DNA of 64,000 bases from Mansonella perstans (lineage: Eukaryota; Nematoda; Chromadorea; Rhabditida; Onchocercidae). Position numbers and translations under genes: made by a program. Position 1 is the stretch's first letter. Each line of letters opens with the position of its first letter. Positions 35,401 to 50,400 of this stretch are shown one piece after another. The notes beneath the pieces were generated by a model, which was not told the origin of the DNA, made no database searches, and saw only the letters and a list, made by a program, of their open reading frames with translations. The stretch spans positions 124,001 to 188,000 of the forward strand of contig JBAMDO010000039.1 of assembly GCA_037074765.1 (NCBI GenBank), in the 5' to 3' direction.

Positions 35401-38400
35401 GACGACCATAAACATCACCGGAAACAAGCAATTTGGATGTTTCGCTTGGAATTGTATTGCTGGCTAAGGCAATTTTTGAAATGGAGCTATGACGAGGAGT
35501 CTTCTGCCGATTATTTCGACGATTACAACGAAGCCACCTATGAACGGAGAAAAAATAGAGTAGCTTTACCGACTAGAATTTAAAAAAACATCTGCTATTT
35601 ATAAATTTGACCAACTTAGTTAGATTCAGCTTTTCAAATTTAATACTTCTGAGAGTAAAAGATTTATGATTAGTACAGCATGTTAAGAATATTCATGAAA
35701 TTTTCAATTTTGTAGCATAGAAATGGCAACAAGAGTTAAGAAAAAAATCAAATATCAACCAGACTTCAATTTGAAAATTTCTTTGCTATTAAGTGAATTT
35801 ACTAAAAAATGCTGCAGAAACGATGCTGCAATTTTGAGAAAAAGCATTCTTTTTTTCAGTTTCAAATTATATATGCTGTAAAAGACATACCAAATGATAA
35901 GCATCCCAACGATAATTGCAATAATTAAAATTGCTATAAGTGGCGCAATTAGCCATAAATTGGATGTTTTAGTAGTATCACGAATATGCGTAGCAACTTT
36001 AGTAGAAAAGGGCTCACTGAGCATTGAATCCGAATAACGTTTCGCTACTGGTTCTTGAATTGGAGCACGAAATTTAAACTGAAAATTTGAAAACGTTGAA
36101 CGTTAATAGAAAAAAATAATAAAGAGACAAAATTTTTAAGATTGTAAATAAACTACAATTAATGTGAATGAAACAAAGGAAAAAAGAGAAAAAGAGAAAA
36201 AAAGTCAGAAATACGTATAGTCCGTCAAAATGTTAAAAGTTTGAAAAATTCAAAAATTTTCATTAAATTTTCTATTATGAAAAAATTTACGGGATGATCC
36301 AGATTTCTGGATATATCTTCACGGGCAAATGCTCGCATCATTAAACGATACTTCGTGTTACTCTCTAAAGGCCAATTGTCATAGCCATCATACATCTAAA
36401 AAATTTTTAAAAATGAATAATTGAGCCGTTTCTATTATAAAATAGAATAAATTGTTTCGGAAATGAGAAAAACAAATTCTTTTTTTTTGAAAATTTTTAA
36501 AATGCTAATTTTATTTATGAATAGTATGCAAGAAGATAGTATTTTAATTTAAAATAGAAAAATAAGAAAAAAATTCAGCTTCTTTAATTCTTCAATGATG
36601 CATTTGTTGATATATTTTTTAATGAAAACAACTACTGAAATTAAATTAAAATCTAATGCTGCTTAATAGGAATTTAAGGAATTTACCTTTCCATCACCAA
36701 GTGTAAATAGATGATTATTACGTTGCATTTGTTGCATTCCATGTACTGGTATACCTGCCGCTATGTATGCACCTCGAAGAATTAGAGGTTCATGCAGAGA
36801 GCGCCTACAATAATTGCATCAGCAGATAATTGCGCCAAAAAATTACATATAAAAAATTAGAGCAATGAGCACGTGCACACTACTGATATGATAATACTAT
36901 TGATAATATATGATAGGAAATTCCGGACAAATCGGAAATGTCCGGATAATATGAATCTTTTGATAAATCCAATCATTTCATTTTGAAATCCAATTCAAAA
37001 ATCGAAATGAAGAAAAAATATAGCTATAAAGAAATTTATGCTTGATTATTGTAATAAAAAAAATATCCGTCATAATTTTATTCATGTTGAATTACTTTTT
37101 AAATAGTTTATCTTTTTTAAAAGAAATTTTTATTCAAATCAAAAAATAAACCCTTTATGATCTCGTTCTTTGTTTACTTTGCGAACTTTCTTAGAAGTTT
37201 TCCCGTAATAGCTCTTGTTTTGATTTGGACGCATCATCATTGTACTTCTTTGCAACGACGTTGAATCCAAATTTAATACATTATCCTAAATATTTGAAGA
37301 ACAAATTAAATTTTCATTTCTTAGTTTTTTTAATAAGATTTGCATAAGTCAAAAAAGTTCGAACTGTATATTTTGAATTCTTTGATATTTTTTATATTTC
37401 ATTTCTTTTTGCTTTTAATTTTTTAGGTTTGTAACGAGTAAAACTTAAAAATGCGAAATTTACTAAAACAGAAAAGGAAAACAGTGAAAACATTAATAAT
37501 AAGGCTGCTGTAAAATAAATCAAATGCAATGCCCAATAAATCTAGTGGAAATGAAGTTATTAAATATAAAAATAAATTAAAAGAAAAAGAGCACTTTTAT
37601 TTTAACAAATGAAAAAGGAATGGAATAAAGATTGTTACTTGAGTAAAGTTTCCCGGTAAAACAACAAGCCAATAATGACTAATTGGTCCATATTCTTCAC
37701 TAGCACACTTCAGTCGAATAACAGCGGTGCTCGGATTATTGGAAGTGATAAATTCTGGTACATCAACAAATGGCGGCCCAGTTGGATCCGTCCGAACAGT
37801 CACTTCACGTGGCCAATATTCCCGTCCAGCTGGTGGCAATTCACGTACTCCAACAAGAAATGTATATTCCATATAAGGTCGCAATGTTGTCCACCTGAAA
37901 ACCTGACTCAGTTTTAATTCAATTTGATTTCCAGAAATAATTCAATCTCAATTTTTTATTAATAATTTTCTAACATGAAAAATTTTGATTGTTTTAATTC
38001 AAATCGATTGCAATATCCCAATGTTTAAATAAGTGTTGGGATGACACTTACAAATATTCCCGTTGATGTCCATCAAGATCTTGACGAAATCCCGGTGAAA
38101 CCATTCGTTTCGGTTGCAAATTTTGATCCAAGTAATCTTTCCGACCTGTTTGATTCACGTAAAAACCGATAGGTTGTGGACCAGTATATTCCCAACGAAG
38201 CATTACTGAATTACTCGTTTTCCAGGCAATCACTAAATCAGATACCATATGTGTTGCTTGCAAACGATCGATCGTTGTTGGTGGATCCGAACAAGTGCCC
38301 TGTCGCTGTAAATTATTCGAACTTTTTTACACGTTAAAAAACAAAAAAATTAGAAACGAAATTTTCTTTTCATTTCAATAAAATATTAAGGAGAAGGAAA

Positions 38401-41400
38401 ATTTTATACAAGAAAGTAAAATATTTCAATTCCCGAAATATGCTCAATTGAAAAGTTGGTTTCTACATGTCCCTTTAATGAAATTTCTGGACCCTGAAAT
38501 TCCGAATATTTCCAATCAATTGTGTTGTTCAGATTCTTCCTTCTGCAGGATTATAACCTCCGTATGTATTGAATGTGTCTCCTATGCCTCATTCTTTTAT
38601 TGAGAAAGTTTTGGATGTCGGACTATATTGAAAGTCTTTTAATAAGAATACTTCAGCTTATGTTTACCATTGTTTAGGTTGTGGTTATTTCAGAAAGTAG
38701 CTTTCTAGATTTAGGTTAATTTTAAACTTTCATTTTTCCAAACTAAAGATATGTTTCTATTTCCTATGAAAGTTTCGTAGAAAAAAAGTTTACCAAAAAC
38801 TGATCTGTAATTTTTGATTCGATTTCTGAATCATGATTTCAGTTGAGGGTTGAATTTTAATTTTATTAAAACTAACATTTTGCCGAATAACCAAAACACA
38901 AAATGCATATGGTTTATGCGCTGTAAGCTGTGAGATGTACAAATATCTAGCAGATGGATTCATAACTGTAATTGTTTTCCACCGTTCGTTATCTCGCTGT
39001 CCGGATACCGGTTCATGTATATAACGTATCACAAAACCGTCTACATTCCTGTCATCATCCAATTCCCACTGCACTACAGCTGATGTATTTGATGTTGCTT
39101 GAACTCGAACATTAGATGGAGGATAGATCGTAGCTGAAGTTTTTTTTTGATATACTGATTTGTAAAACAAAAATATGGGGCAAATTTCAATCAAAATTTT
39201 CACCGTAAAGTTCAAAACTGCTTAGATTTTGAAAAGCTTAAAAATTTCTGAAATCCTTCTTTTCATATATTTGAATGTTGAAATTCCCCATATTAATAAA
39301 AACATAAATTATTTAACAAAAAAAAAGATATTTCATCTTTTTAATGCTTATCAAATTAAGGAAAAATTCAGAATTTCAATAGAATTGTTTCGCTTTTCTT
39401 TTTTAAATTAAATTAAAATTCAAATCATAATATATAGTATAATCAAGAATTAATGGCCACTTAGCAGTTAATTTACCATTATTGCTGTTGTGATACCCTA
39501 AAAATTGTCGTATTACTGCTGCCAAAATACTTTGCTGTTGGACGGCTTTTAAACTTCTTTTGTAATTCATTAGAATTATCCGAGAATTCCAGAAGATGAA
39601 GGGTCCCTTCTATTGCTATTAATTTTCAGCATAAAATTAAATTTGAATGAAACTACGCAGATCCATAGTTATACAAATACAGACAGACGGGCTGGACTGG
39701 CAGTCACACATATTCTGCGACTAATCAAACTAATGCATCAAAATGCTAATAAAAAAAGTAAATCCAGCAGAAATTATATCGGAATTAAGATTTTTCCTGG
39801 TCTGAAGAGAATCCAATTAAGCAGATTAAATTTAAAGGGTGCAAATGGAAGCCAGAAATGGAAATGAAGTTATAACATGATGAAAAATTGAAAAGTTTTT
39901 TTTGCTTTTTTGTCAGTGAAACGTTTTTATTTGAGTGTTTCAAATATTTCGATAATATTTTTAAACATCAGTAAATAATTTTATAATTAAAAGTAATTCT
40001 CAGGAAAAATTATCGAGATATTGGCAATAATTCTTTGCACATTAAGGAATTTTTTTCCTTTCTTTCTTAAAGTTAGCAAATTATTATTTTTACTGAAAGC
40101 ATTTCTTTAAAATTAAATATCAAAGTTGCACCTTTATTATAAAATTTGACAATATTCATTTAGATAAGGTGAAAGAATAATTGAGAAATTATGTCAATAT
40201 CGATATGGAAAAATATTCGTAAAATAAAACCAGTCATAATAATAACTATCAAAATGATTTTAAAAAATTATTTAGCATTTACTTTGCTATAACGATAGTA
40301 GTAGTAGTGACAGTAGTAGTAGTAATAGCAGTAAAAGTAGTAGTAAATAGTAGTAGTAGTAGTAGTAGTAGCAGTGAGAATAGTAATCATATAATGACAG
40401 TATCAAATTCAACATTTTTTAATCAATCATAAATGTATTTATAACTGTCTTTAAATTATTCAGTAGCTTTAAAAATGAATTAGTAAACGGCAATGTCTAA
40501 AGCTTATTTTAGAGTGAAAGTTGAGTGAGCAATAAATGAAAAACAGAGCCTAAAAATGGAAAATTGTCAACCGATCATGTTGTACCGGAAATCTTTCAAC
40601 AACTACCGATTTTTTGTTTAGTTTCCGGTCTTTATAAGTTTAACAAATAATTTTACTTTATCATTCATTTTTTTTTTCTTTTTCTCAATTTTCATCTCTT
40701 TTATGAGTAAATGCTTAACATTCTTTTCAGGGTTTAATCATACCTTCATTTATTTCCTCCTGCTTTTCCTAAATCCTCCTATTTTTTTTCCTTTTCTTTT
40801 CAGTTATTCTACTTATCAATTATTTTCTCGCTTTCGTCTTCCTTCAGTTATAAATTGTCGATATTAGACATGAATTACTGCATATATTTTCATTGGAATC
40901 CTTCAAAGTAAACAATTCAGCTGTTCAAACCTTACCTTTTCAACTAATCCATTCTGACAAGTTCTCTCACTTGTCCCTTTACAACTTTTGAGTGTTATTT
41001 TGAGAGTGATGTATATAAAATGCAAAAAAAGAGAAGCAGATAGACAAGAAAGAAGGGAAAGGTATTACTTCAAAAACTAAATGGAAAACATTTTTCATCT
41101 AAAAAGTCTTGATATAATTTACATTTAAAAAGCAAGCAGATTACAGATCCATCCATCCATACGTATGTATTACCTGCACCATTCCAAATTTTCTATTTTT
41201 CCTTTATTTTTTTTATCACTACTTTAGACATATATACTGAAATTGTATTCATTTCAAGTTTTAATTCTACAACTAAAATAAATTGATCATATGTGTTTAC
41301 GACAAGAAAGTTACAGTTATTGTGATTAATAACAAAAAAAACCTTATTTTTCGAAATCATTTATGTTGAAAGTTCTTTAATTTGCTATGATCTAAAGTGA

Positions 41401-44400
41401 TAGCTGTTTGCAACTGACAAAAACGTAGTGGAAAAATTAAAAAAATTATTTTGTAAACTTTTTTTGTAAAAACTTGAAAAATGGAAATGACAAAAGAGAT
41501 TTCTATTTTTGTATCAATGTAATAATTAATGGAAATTCATTAAATCCCTGAAAAATAGCCTTAAGTCAGTGCTTCAAAATTACTTCTTGAATATCAGAAA
41601 TAAAATTGATTTTTGTTTTTTAAATCATGAATAACAGATATAGCAACTGTCAAACTTGATGGAAAAATAATTGTTGATTTATGCAATGATATCTACTTGT
41701 AAATATCTTTGCCTTAAAAAAAAATTAATCTAATCAATAAATAAGTATAAAATGGCTTTTTTATTTTTCTCAAAAAAAATTTTAAAAAAATTTCCATTAA
41801 TTATAAAGCTTCTGGCAAATTAAAAATTAGTGTGATTTTCATTGCAGCACTTCGATTAATTAATAATAATGTCAAATAAAACAAAAAAGCCTCAAAATAA
41901 TGGTAAAGATGTATTTATGAAGCAGCAAATTAAAATAGAATGTAGAAGTAGAGAATTTAATATTCCAACAAGAAAATACGTGCGTCTTTTGTACGTATAA
42001 AATTTGATTATAAACATTAATTTTAAAATTATTACTCACAATTAAAGAGCTTATGCAAATATTAATGTAAGAAAAGAAAAGAAAACAACTGCTTACCACT
42101 TTCAGAATAACAATCAGTAGTAGGTGTTGTATTCCAATATAAACCACTATAGAACGTACAATTTATTGTAGTATATTTAACACTGGCCCAAGGAATTTCA
42201 TTAATTTCAACAATTCTTATTGTACTTGCGGTTGCAGTAGCATTAGAGTTAGTATTAGTATCAATATTGATAGCAATAGTTTCACTGGTAAAAATGGGTG
42301 AATACTTAATTGTTGTACTAATAACAGATGCTTCTTTATCAGTGTTAATTGATGATGATAAGGATGCATCAATTTTACTTATATTACTATCAGCGGATGG
42401 TAAAACTGAATAAGTACGATAAAGTGCTGGAATATCCAGTGGACCTGGAATAATTGCATGAATAATGGCATCAAAATAATCAGCATTTGATACACCCATG
42501 TCTTCTCCTTCCTCATTATTATTAATTTTCTGTTCTCGTGCCGAATAGTTGAAATTTTTTGGCATGAATGCTATCGATTTCGTTTTCAATGTATCTGATC
42601 GACCCAATAATGCTCCTTTATGGACTAAAACACAAAATTTACCATACTCTCAACATGTTTTTAAAAAAAAAGAAAAAATAATTTTGATAAAAGGAAATTT
42701 TTACATAACTTCCATTAAAAAATTGAAAGTTCGTGAAAAAAAGGGCTTATCAGATTTATTTCTTTTATCCTTTTCACTTCTTTCTTTTTTCAGTTCAAAT
42801 ATTAATCAAATTTTTGGTCCAAAAAAACAAACAGAATTTAAAAGAGGAATTACTTAGTAAAGATGATTATTAACTCATTTACATGCCTGCGGCTGCTGCT
42901 GCTGATGATGATGATGATTCTTTTAGCAAATGTTGCATACGTAATTTACGAACACGTTGCTGTCTCAAAAGTCGAGCAACATTAGTACGCATTCGTGTTT
43001 GTCGTTGTTTACGCTTCTTACTTCCATGCAACATCCACTGTCGCACAGTCATTATTTCAAACTAAGCCAATGTCTTTTTTATTTAAGTTTTTTTCACAAA
43101 CTTCAGGTGCTATGATGTAAAGAGAACTGCATTACCCAAATAAAATATTTTAAGAATATGCCATTTTTCTCATGAAAAAGACGGAATTATGTCTGTAAAC
43201 TGAATGAAAAGATTTTTCTAAAATGTCAAAGTAAGGAAAGAGGAAAATCGTGTAAAATTGGAAATTTTTTAATCGAATAAAAAAGTATTTATTAAATTTT
43301 ATGACATCTATATGAAATTTCTGAAAAATTAAGAGTGATAAAAAAGAATAAAAAACGCAATACTGAGTAATCATAATAACGCACAGATAACAGCGTAGTT
43401 TACTCTACATATAATTAAATATATGATCATTTTCTTTTTAATTGAAAAAATATTTTACACATTACTCAAATTCTGTGATTGAAAAAAGGGAAACTTTCTG
43501 ATAAAAAAATGTTTATCATTTACTGTCTCCTATCATTTACTTTTCTTTGACTACAACTTTGTTTACTTCGCAAAATATCAATATAAAAGAGTTAAGATAA
43601 TTGGTTCTACCATCCAAATATATTGAAAACAATCGTAGAAGAGTTAAAAGACGTCGAAAAAAGAATCACATAATTTTCATTAATTTTAGAATTAGTCGAT
43701 GATTAAACATTTATTGCAAAAATTATGAACTTTAATTATAAAAAACGAAAAATGGATTTAGTAAGTACTGTAAAAAAGTAAAAAAAAAAGGCCAAACACT
43801 CAACGATCACTGAAAAACCTAATGGATAAAAAGAAGGTGGTATATTTCATCGGCGTGAATTCATGAAGATTAGTAGTTATTCTCTCGAGAATTCAAAGCA
43901 CTTCCCAAATAAATTTCCGGAAGTGAGCGAAGAAAAGCAATAGCGGAGAAGAGGAAAAATAGGAAAAGAGGATTTAAAACAAAGATAAAACATTATGGGT
44001 AGGACTGAATTAAATAGGAGATTGCCATTATGGCATATATAAATAGCATTTTACTATTAGTGAAGTTTTAAAAAGTTTGACTTCGAAAAATTAATTAAAA
44101 TTAAGCAAAAAGGAAAGAATGGAGATGAATTTAAAAAAAAGGAAAGAAATTGATGGCGAAAGGACAGCTTTTCTCATTTTTTTGTTTAAGTTAATGTTTG
44201 ACAAAAATTGGAAGATTGAATAAAATGAATTTTTATCGGAACCGACAAATGAATGAATTGCTAATAATATAAAAAAAAGAATAAAACGATTATAAAATTA
44301 TGTCATCATCATCATCATATTAAATAAAAAAAAGTTTAACAGATAAATTTCGGCTTTAACGGATAATATCTAGGAATGATTATTATTGATTGGTAATGTC

Positions 44401-47400
44401 GTTTGGAATCGTAATTCTCTTAAGGACTAACTTTGAATGAATCAAATCTCTCTTTATTTTATATATGAACTAAAATGAGTTACATCGAATAGAATTCATT
44501 GTTTCCACATTCTTTTTCCTTATCGGAACCAATAAGTGAATGAATCAGCTACAGAAAAAAGAAAGAAATGATACTGAAAGTATTGGAAAAACGATGTAAG
44601 AACAATAGCACTGATAAAAAGAGATATAGAATTGAAATATAAAAGTTGGTATGGGACAAGCTATTAAAATTAGGTTAAATTAATAAGTATGATATCAGAA
44701 AAAAGTAGAAGTACTGCAGTTACTTCCATATTTCTCGATTTTTTTTAAAAGTACTGCGATTTCTTGCATCTCTTCGCCACACTTTCTCTTTTTTTAAAAA
44801 AAGGAAAAAAGAAATTAAAATACCGCAAAGAATGGTAAATTAACGTTGAATTTTTTGTGGACAACTTCAGTAATGTTGAAATCCCCAAAAATTTTTTTTA
44901 AAATTTGAGTTTGATAAAAAATGGAAGCGAGAATTCAGGAAAAAACTGTGGTGAATATTAACAATATTATGCGAATTTAATCGGTAATCATTTCCTAACT
45001 AATACCGATAAGTGGTTATCAAGTATTCATTACAGTAAAAATGTTTCATCAGTTTCATATATAATCTTTTCTGCACGAATATTAATGAAAAATGATGCAA
45101 ATACAGAACTTTTTTCTCTAAATATTAACGTTAATTTTACGAAAAAATTATGATTAAAAGGAGAAACAATTAAAACTGAATAATGATTTTTAAAGATATA
45201 GAACTGAGTAAAAATATAAAAGTTAAAGCTTACTGCTAAACAATAATGGAAAAAATTGATACAAATCTTTCAGATAATTTTGTAGCATAATGCAACAAGT
45301 TAATATTATAGTATTGTATGTTGTAATTAATGAATTGATTAGTAAAAAAGCAATAATTCTGCATTAATGTTTGACAAGTTCGAACTTGTTTTTTTTTTTG
45401 TTTTTGAAATTAAAAAAACATAACTTAGGCATAAGATTTAAATGGTTAGGTTTCGAAAACGACAAGAATTTGAGCTGCAGGAAAGGAAAATAAGTAAAAA
45501 CAAAAAAGTGAAATATATGCAAAAGTTATAGCTTCATTTATAGAATTAAGCTGATCGTTATAATGATAAACTTCTCTCTCGCTTTTCTCTTTCTCTTTGC
45601 CTATTGTCTTTTTTCTGTTCTCAAAATTAATGCTCAACTTCTAATTATATTTACAATTATTTTAATTGAAAAATTTTACAATAACTTTTAAGTCATCATT
45701 TTGTAAGAAAAAGTTGAAATATACTTTTCGTCTTTTACCACAATTAAGCGTTTGGTAAAGAATTATTAATTGCTGAACCAATAGAATCGATTTCATTTTT
45801 TAGCAAAAAAAAAAATCCAGTATAAAGAATTTTACGGTTTAAAATAAAGCGAAAAAGTGTGTTATGATGAATTATACCATTCATCAATATAACGTATTAA
45901 ATACTTAAAAAATTGATAAGTAGGGAAAGTTCAAAAAAAGATTCGATTTTTCATTTTTTATGTAAAATAATTTTTATGCAAATACTTTTTGAAATACAAA
46001 TTGAAAAAACGGTGTTAGTTATGAAATATTCCAAAATAAAGGTTTGTTATTTCATGATTTCAATTTGTTAACAATGATATGAGATAGACAGTTGTTTTTT
46101 GAAGTAAGTTCATATTTGTTATTCAATAAATTGCATTCGTTAATGTAACGATTTCACTATCTGTCAATAGCAATACAAATTACAGATACTGAAGGAAAGA
46201 AAATTATCCATTTAGTACAATTATGAAATGAAAAAACAAACTTACTATGACGATTTTGGGAGCATATTTGTTGGAAATAACGTTTGAAATCTTTCCATGC
46301 TTTTGAAGTTTCATTAATGCTTGCAACGGCAATTGTCCAATTAGGTGTTAATTTGCTAGCTAATGCATCAACTTTTTTCGTTAGCAATTTATCACATTGT
46401 TCCGGTGTAAGAAATTCTTCGGTAATTGAATATTTCAGCAATGACCCGGCAACATCACGTGGTTCAATTTCACCATGAACGGAAAGTAATTCTCGTTCCG
46501 TTGCTAACAAACATATTTCAGTATAAAGATCTTCAAAATTAATCCATGCTTCCTTTATATCATCCGTATTTAATATGTGATATTTCCAACCAGTAGCAAA
46601 TCGATTTGCCAAATTTTCGAATTTATCCAGTAAAGTATTTCGACAGTGGTCAAAATTTAATTCATTTGAATTAAACTGTTGCAATTCAATAATACTATTA
46701 TAATCAGAATCAGTTTCGGACATTTTATAGTCGCTTCCAATTTATTCACCTAAGACACTGTTTTTGTTATTGTATCAATTTTTTTCGTTTCTTCCAAAAC
46801 AATAATATTTGTTAGAGCAAAATTTAGCGTAAAATCCGAAAAGACGAAGATCAAACGAGGAAGATTCGAGAATCAAAAAAGAAGCAAAAACAGTAAAAAT
46901 AAGTTCCAAAACAGATTAAAAATAATAAATATGATGGAATAAATAATATAATTGAAACAAGAATAGATTATTCAATAATGCTTTTCAGTTATCATTATTA
47001 TCACTAATGGAAATGAAGCAAGAAATTAAAAGAGAACGAGAAAAAGCATTAAAAAGATTAAAAAGGTGTGACAAGCTAGAAATGGATCTTCTTCCTTTCG
47101 AACGAAATTGTTTGCAAACGATTAATAAGTAATGAAAATAGCTATAATTATTAAATGAATGGTTACATAATATAAACAAATTATTTGAGAAAAGGAAAAC
47201 TATTTCTCAAATAATGAATTTGAGTATTCAATATGCAATAACTGTTTAGTGACTGATGAAATGAACGAAAGGAATATTTTCCTTTAATTGATTCAAACGA
47301 CATATGCCATGCTGAATGTTTGGCTAGCCAATTTATGGATATGCAATTTGTACCAATAATAACTAAAAAAGACTTATCGATGAATAATGTGAAATAAAAC

Positions 47401-50400
47401 AAATGGACAAATCATTAAATTTTAGATAACTATAACCGATCCTAAAAAACATATCTTTAATAAAGAATAAACAACTGATATAATAACTGACAGTGTTCAA
47501 AATTATAGCATCGATTAGAGAAAAATATTAATTGAATTAATAAATATTCAAATTCAAAAACAGAGAAAGGAGTGAGCAGAATAGAAATAGTGGAAAAAAA
47601 TGTTAAATAAAAGGAAGAAACAAAAGGTAATTAAATTATTCCAAGTGAAATTACTGAGATTAAAAGATGGATGAGAATTTTAATTTTAGAAACGAAAAAT
47701 TTTATTAAGCATAAAAATGGATAATTATTAAAAGTTATCTATTTTTTTTACTTATCTTCACAAAAAGTAAATAAAAAGAAATTTTGAAAGCATACACAAT
47801 AATTAATACATCGCATAAAAGTTCATCTCTTCTCCCTCGTCCTTTCTTAATTTCCTCTTTCTTCCTTTCTTCCTAACTCTTCCCTTCATTACTACCATTA
47901 GAGTTTGATGATCAATGTCTAAACATTATTTACTAACTTAAAATTATAATAGCAATAAAAAGCTTTTATGCTTTTTAACTAAGTTAAAAAAAATCAAAAT
48001 GGAAAGAAGGACAAATATAAATCATTCCAAGTGAAATTACTGAGAATATTTAGAATTACTAAAATTATTAGAAATGAAATTCTTGGATCAATAATGAAGG
48101 CATGAAAGCATAGAATATTCTCAAAAAATATCAAATCTTTTTTGTATAAAAAGTGAAAAGAATTCGGAAAAAGTTTTATAGATCATTCAATAGTTTATAA
48201 ATAACAGAAGCTTTTTATCTAAAAATTCTTATTTCTTTTTGGAAAAATCTTTCTTTATGGTAAAAATAATTTGATAATGACCTTTCATTCAATTTGCTCA
48301 TATTTAATATAAATATATGTGTTTGTCGTTATTTTTCGTGTTTTCAAAACTTTTTGGAACCAAATTTTGCAGAAAAGAAATCATCAGTTATTACTACTGC
48401 TGCTATTATTATCAAAATTAATATCAATATATTATGACTCTTATTATTTATTACTGATATTATCGCTTTTTATTAGTAATATTATTTATTGTTATGACTA
48501 CTATTATAATCATTACTTTATTACTACTATAGCTTTATTATTATCCGTATTATTTTATTTTCATTATTACTGTTATCATTTATTATTGTTATTATTACTA
48601 TTATTGTCAATGAAATAACATATCTCTTCTTTAATTTTCCAAGTATGTCTGTAGATAGAGGTCAGCAGCTGGAAAACATTTGCAGTATTTTTTTTTAGAT
48701 CAAATGTCATAGTATCATTTTCATTTACTTGAAGTATCCTAAAATATATTCCGACATAATAAAATAAAGTACTCAAGGTTTCGCATAAACGTTACAGTTA
48801 AAAAAAGAAAGGAAAACGAAAGGAGTCGAAATTTTGCAAAAATTGAAAGCAATCAAGATTTTTAGCAACAAAAACACTTAATTGTAGCACTTTTTTATTT
48901 TTTAAAGAAACAAGAAAAATGCTAACAGATGAATTTATGTTTCCTTCTGAATTCGAATTTCCTGGAAATCAAAGAACGAGAATTTTATAAATAGTATTTG
49001 TAACAGCAACTCTTCAATTACTGATAATTTATTGGCTATTGCGTTAACCAATGCAACAAGTTATTTAAATAACGGAGAGTATCTCATAGAATGGAAACAA
49101 AAGAAAAAAATCATCGAAAAAAAAAGGACCAGATGAAATTACTGAATTCAATAATTAAAAGCAACAAGCAAATTTCGCTTTTGGTATCATTGCAATTTTT
49201 CCTTCCAGATGGAATCCATACAATCTTTTATATGATATTTATATATATCTTTTTTTATTTCAGGCTATAGCGAAAGACCCACAAAATTTCACCCGATGGA
49301 AAGTTTCAAAAAATCTATCCTAAAATTGCACTCGGAAAAATAGACTCAAAAAACATGTAAATCAATTCTACAGCATACAAAAAAAAAAAAAAATTTATCT
49401 TCATTATCAGTATACTTCGAATCAAACTTCACTTCATTCTGGAAGAGAATCAGTTTTCATAAATTTGGATAGTTTAAAAACATTCAATTAAGCTACATCA
49501 AACCAAATTATTTGAATCCATCATTAGCAGCAAAATTGATTAAGTCATTCAGTGGTGAAGAAAATTGAAGCAAGAAAATGAAAATTATTGATATAGAAAC
49601 TCAGTAACGATAAATTCAAAAATAAAAGGGAATTTCGTTAATAATATATTCTGGAGTAGGAAAGGAAAGCGGAAAAGATTTTTCTCTTTTTTAGGACAAA
49701 CTAGAAAAGAAATTAATAAATGACAGGACAGAAACTAAAGCTGTGATTAAAGAAATATACCAATAACTAGGGGATAAATGATAAGGAATGGTCATTACGT
49801 ATAGACCCGATAAAAAAATAAAAGAAAATTAATACAACTAACGTTATACATGCATTTGAACAAAAAATAAATAGAAATTTTTCTGGAAAAAGTTAAAAAG
49901 TATGAAAAAAAAAATTTTTAATGGATAAATTCAAAAAATCGAATTGAAATTGCTATGATTTCAGACAAAATATGAAATGTAGCGGAAAAGCGTAAAATCA
50001 TTCCTAAGTCAAGAAAGTATTCATCAAGATTATTAAATGAAAAACGAAAACCATTTGGCACAAAAATAAAATAAAAAGAAACAGGAAGAAGGATATATAT
50101 GTGTTGCCGAGCGGAATAAATCAAAATTTGAGAATGAAGTTGAAAAAATGCTCTGACAATTTTGACTCAAGTAAGGTTCGCTCGAATAATTTCCAATCTC
50201 TTTCAGAATCTTTCATAAATGATTGTGAAAGAGAATGTAAAAAGGTTTTTTCAATATATCAATAAGAAATGCGAAATGTGTAAAATCTGTCGTATAAAAT
50301 TACATTATATGTCAAACGGTTAAAAATGTTTATTTATATAATGTGCAAAAAAAGGGGAGAAAAAAGAACACCGTAAAGTATTTAATAAAAACCTATTAAC

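Noticed and set aside
35060..35467. Plus-strand open frame of 135 residues
   Set aside because: It lies opposite the two juxtamembrane LAR exons and the small intron between them and has no motif of its own.
48319..48618. Plus-strand 99-residue hydrophobic frame
   Set aside because: Made of a degenerate TTA/TAT repeat; low-complexity Leu/Tyr/Ile content.
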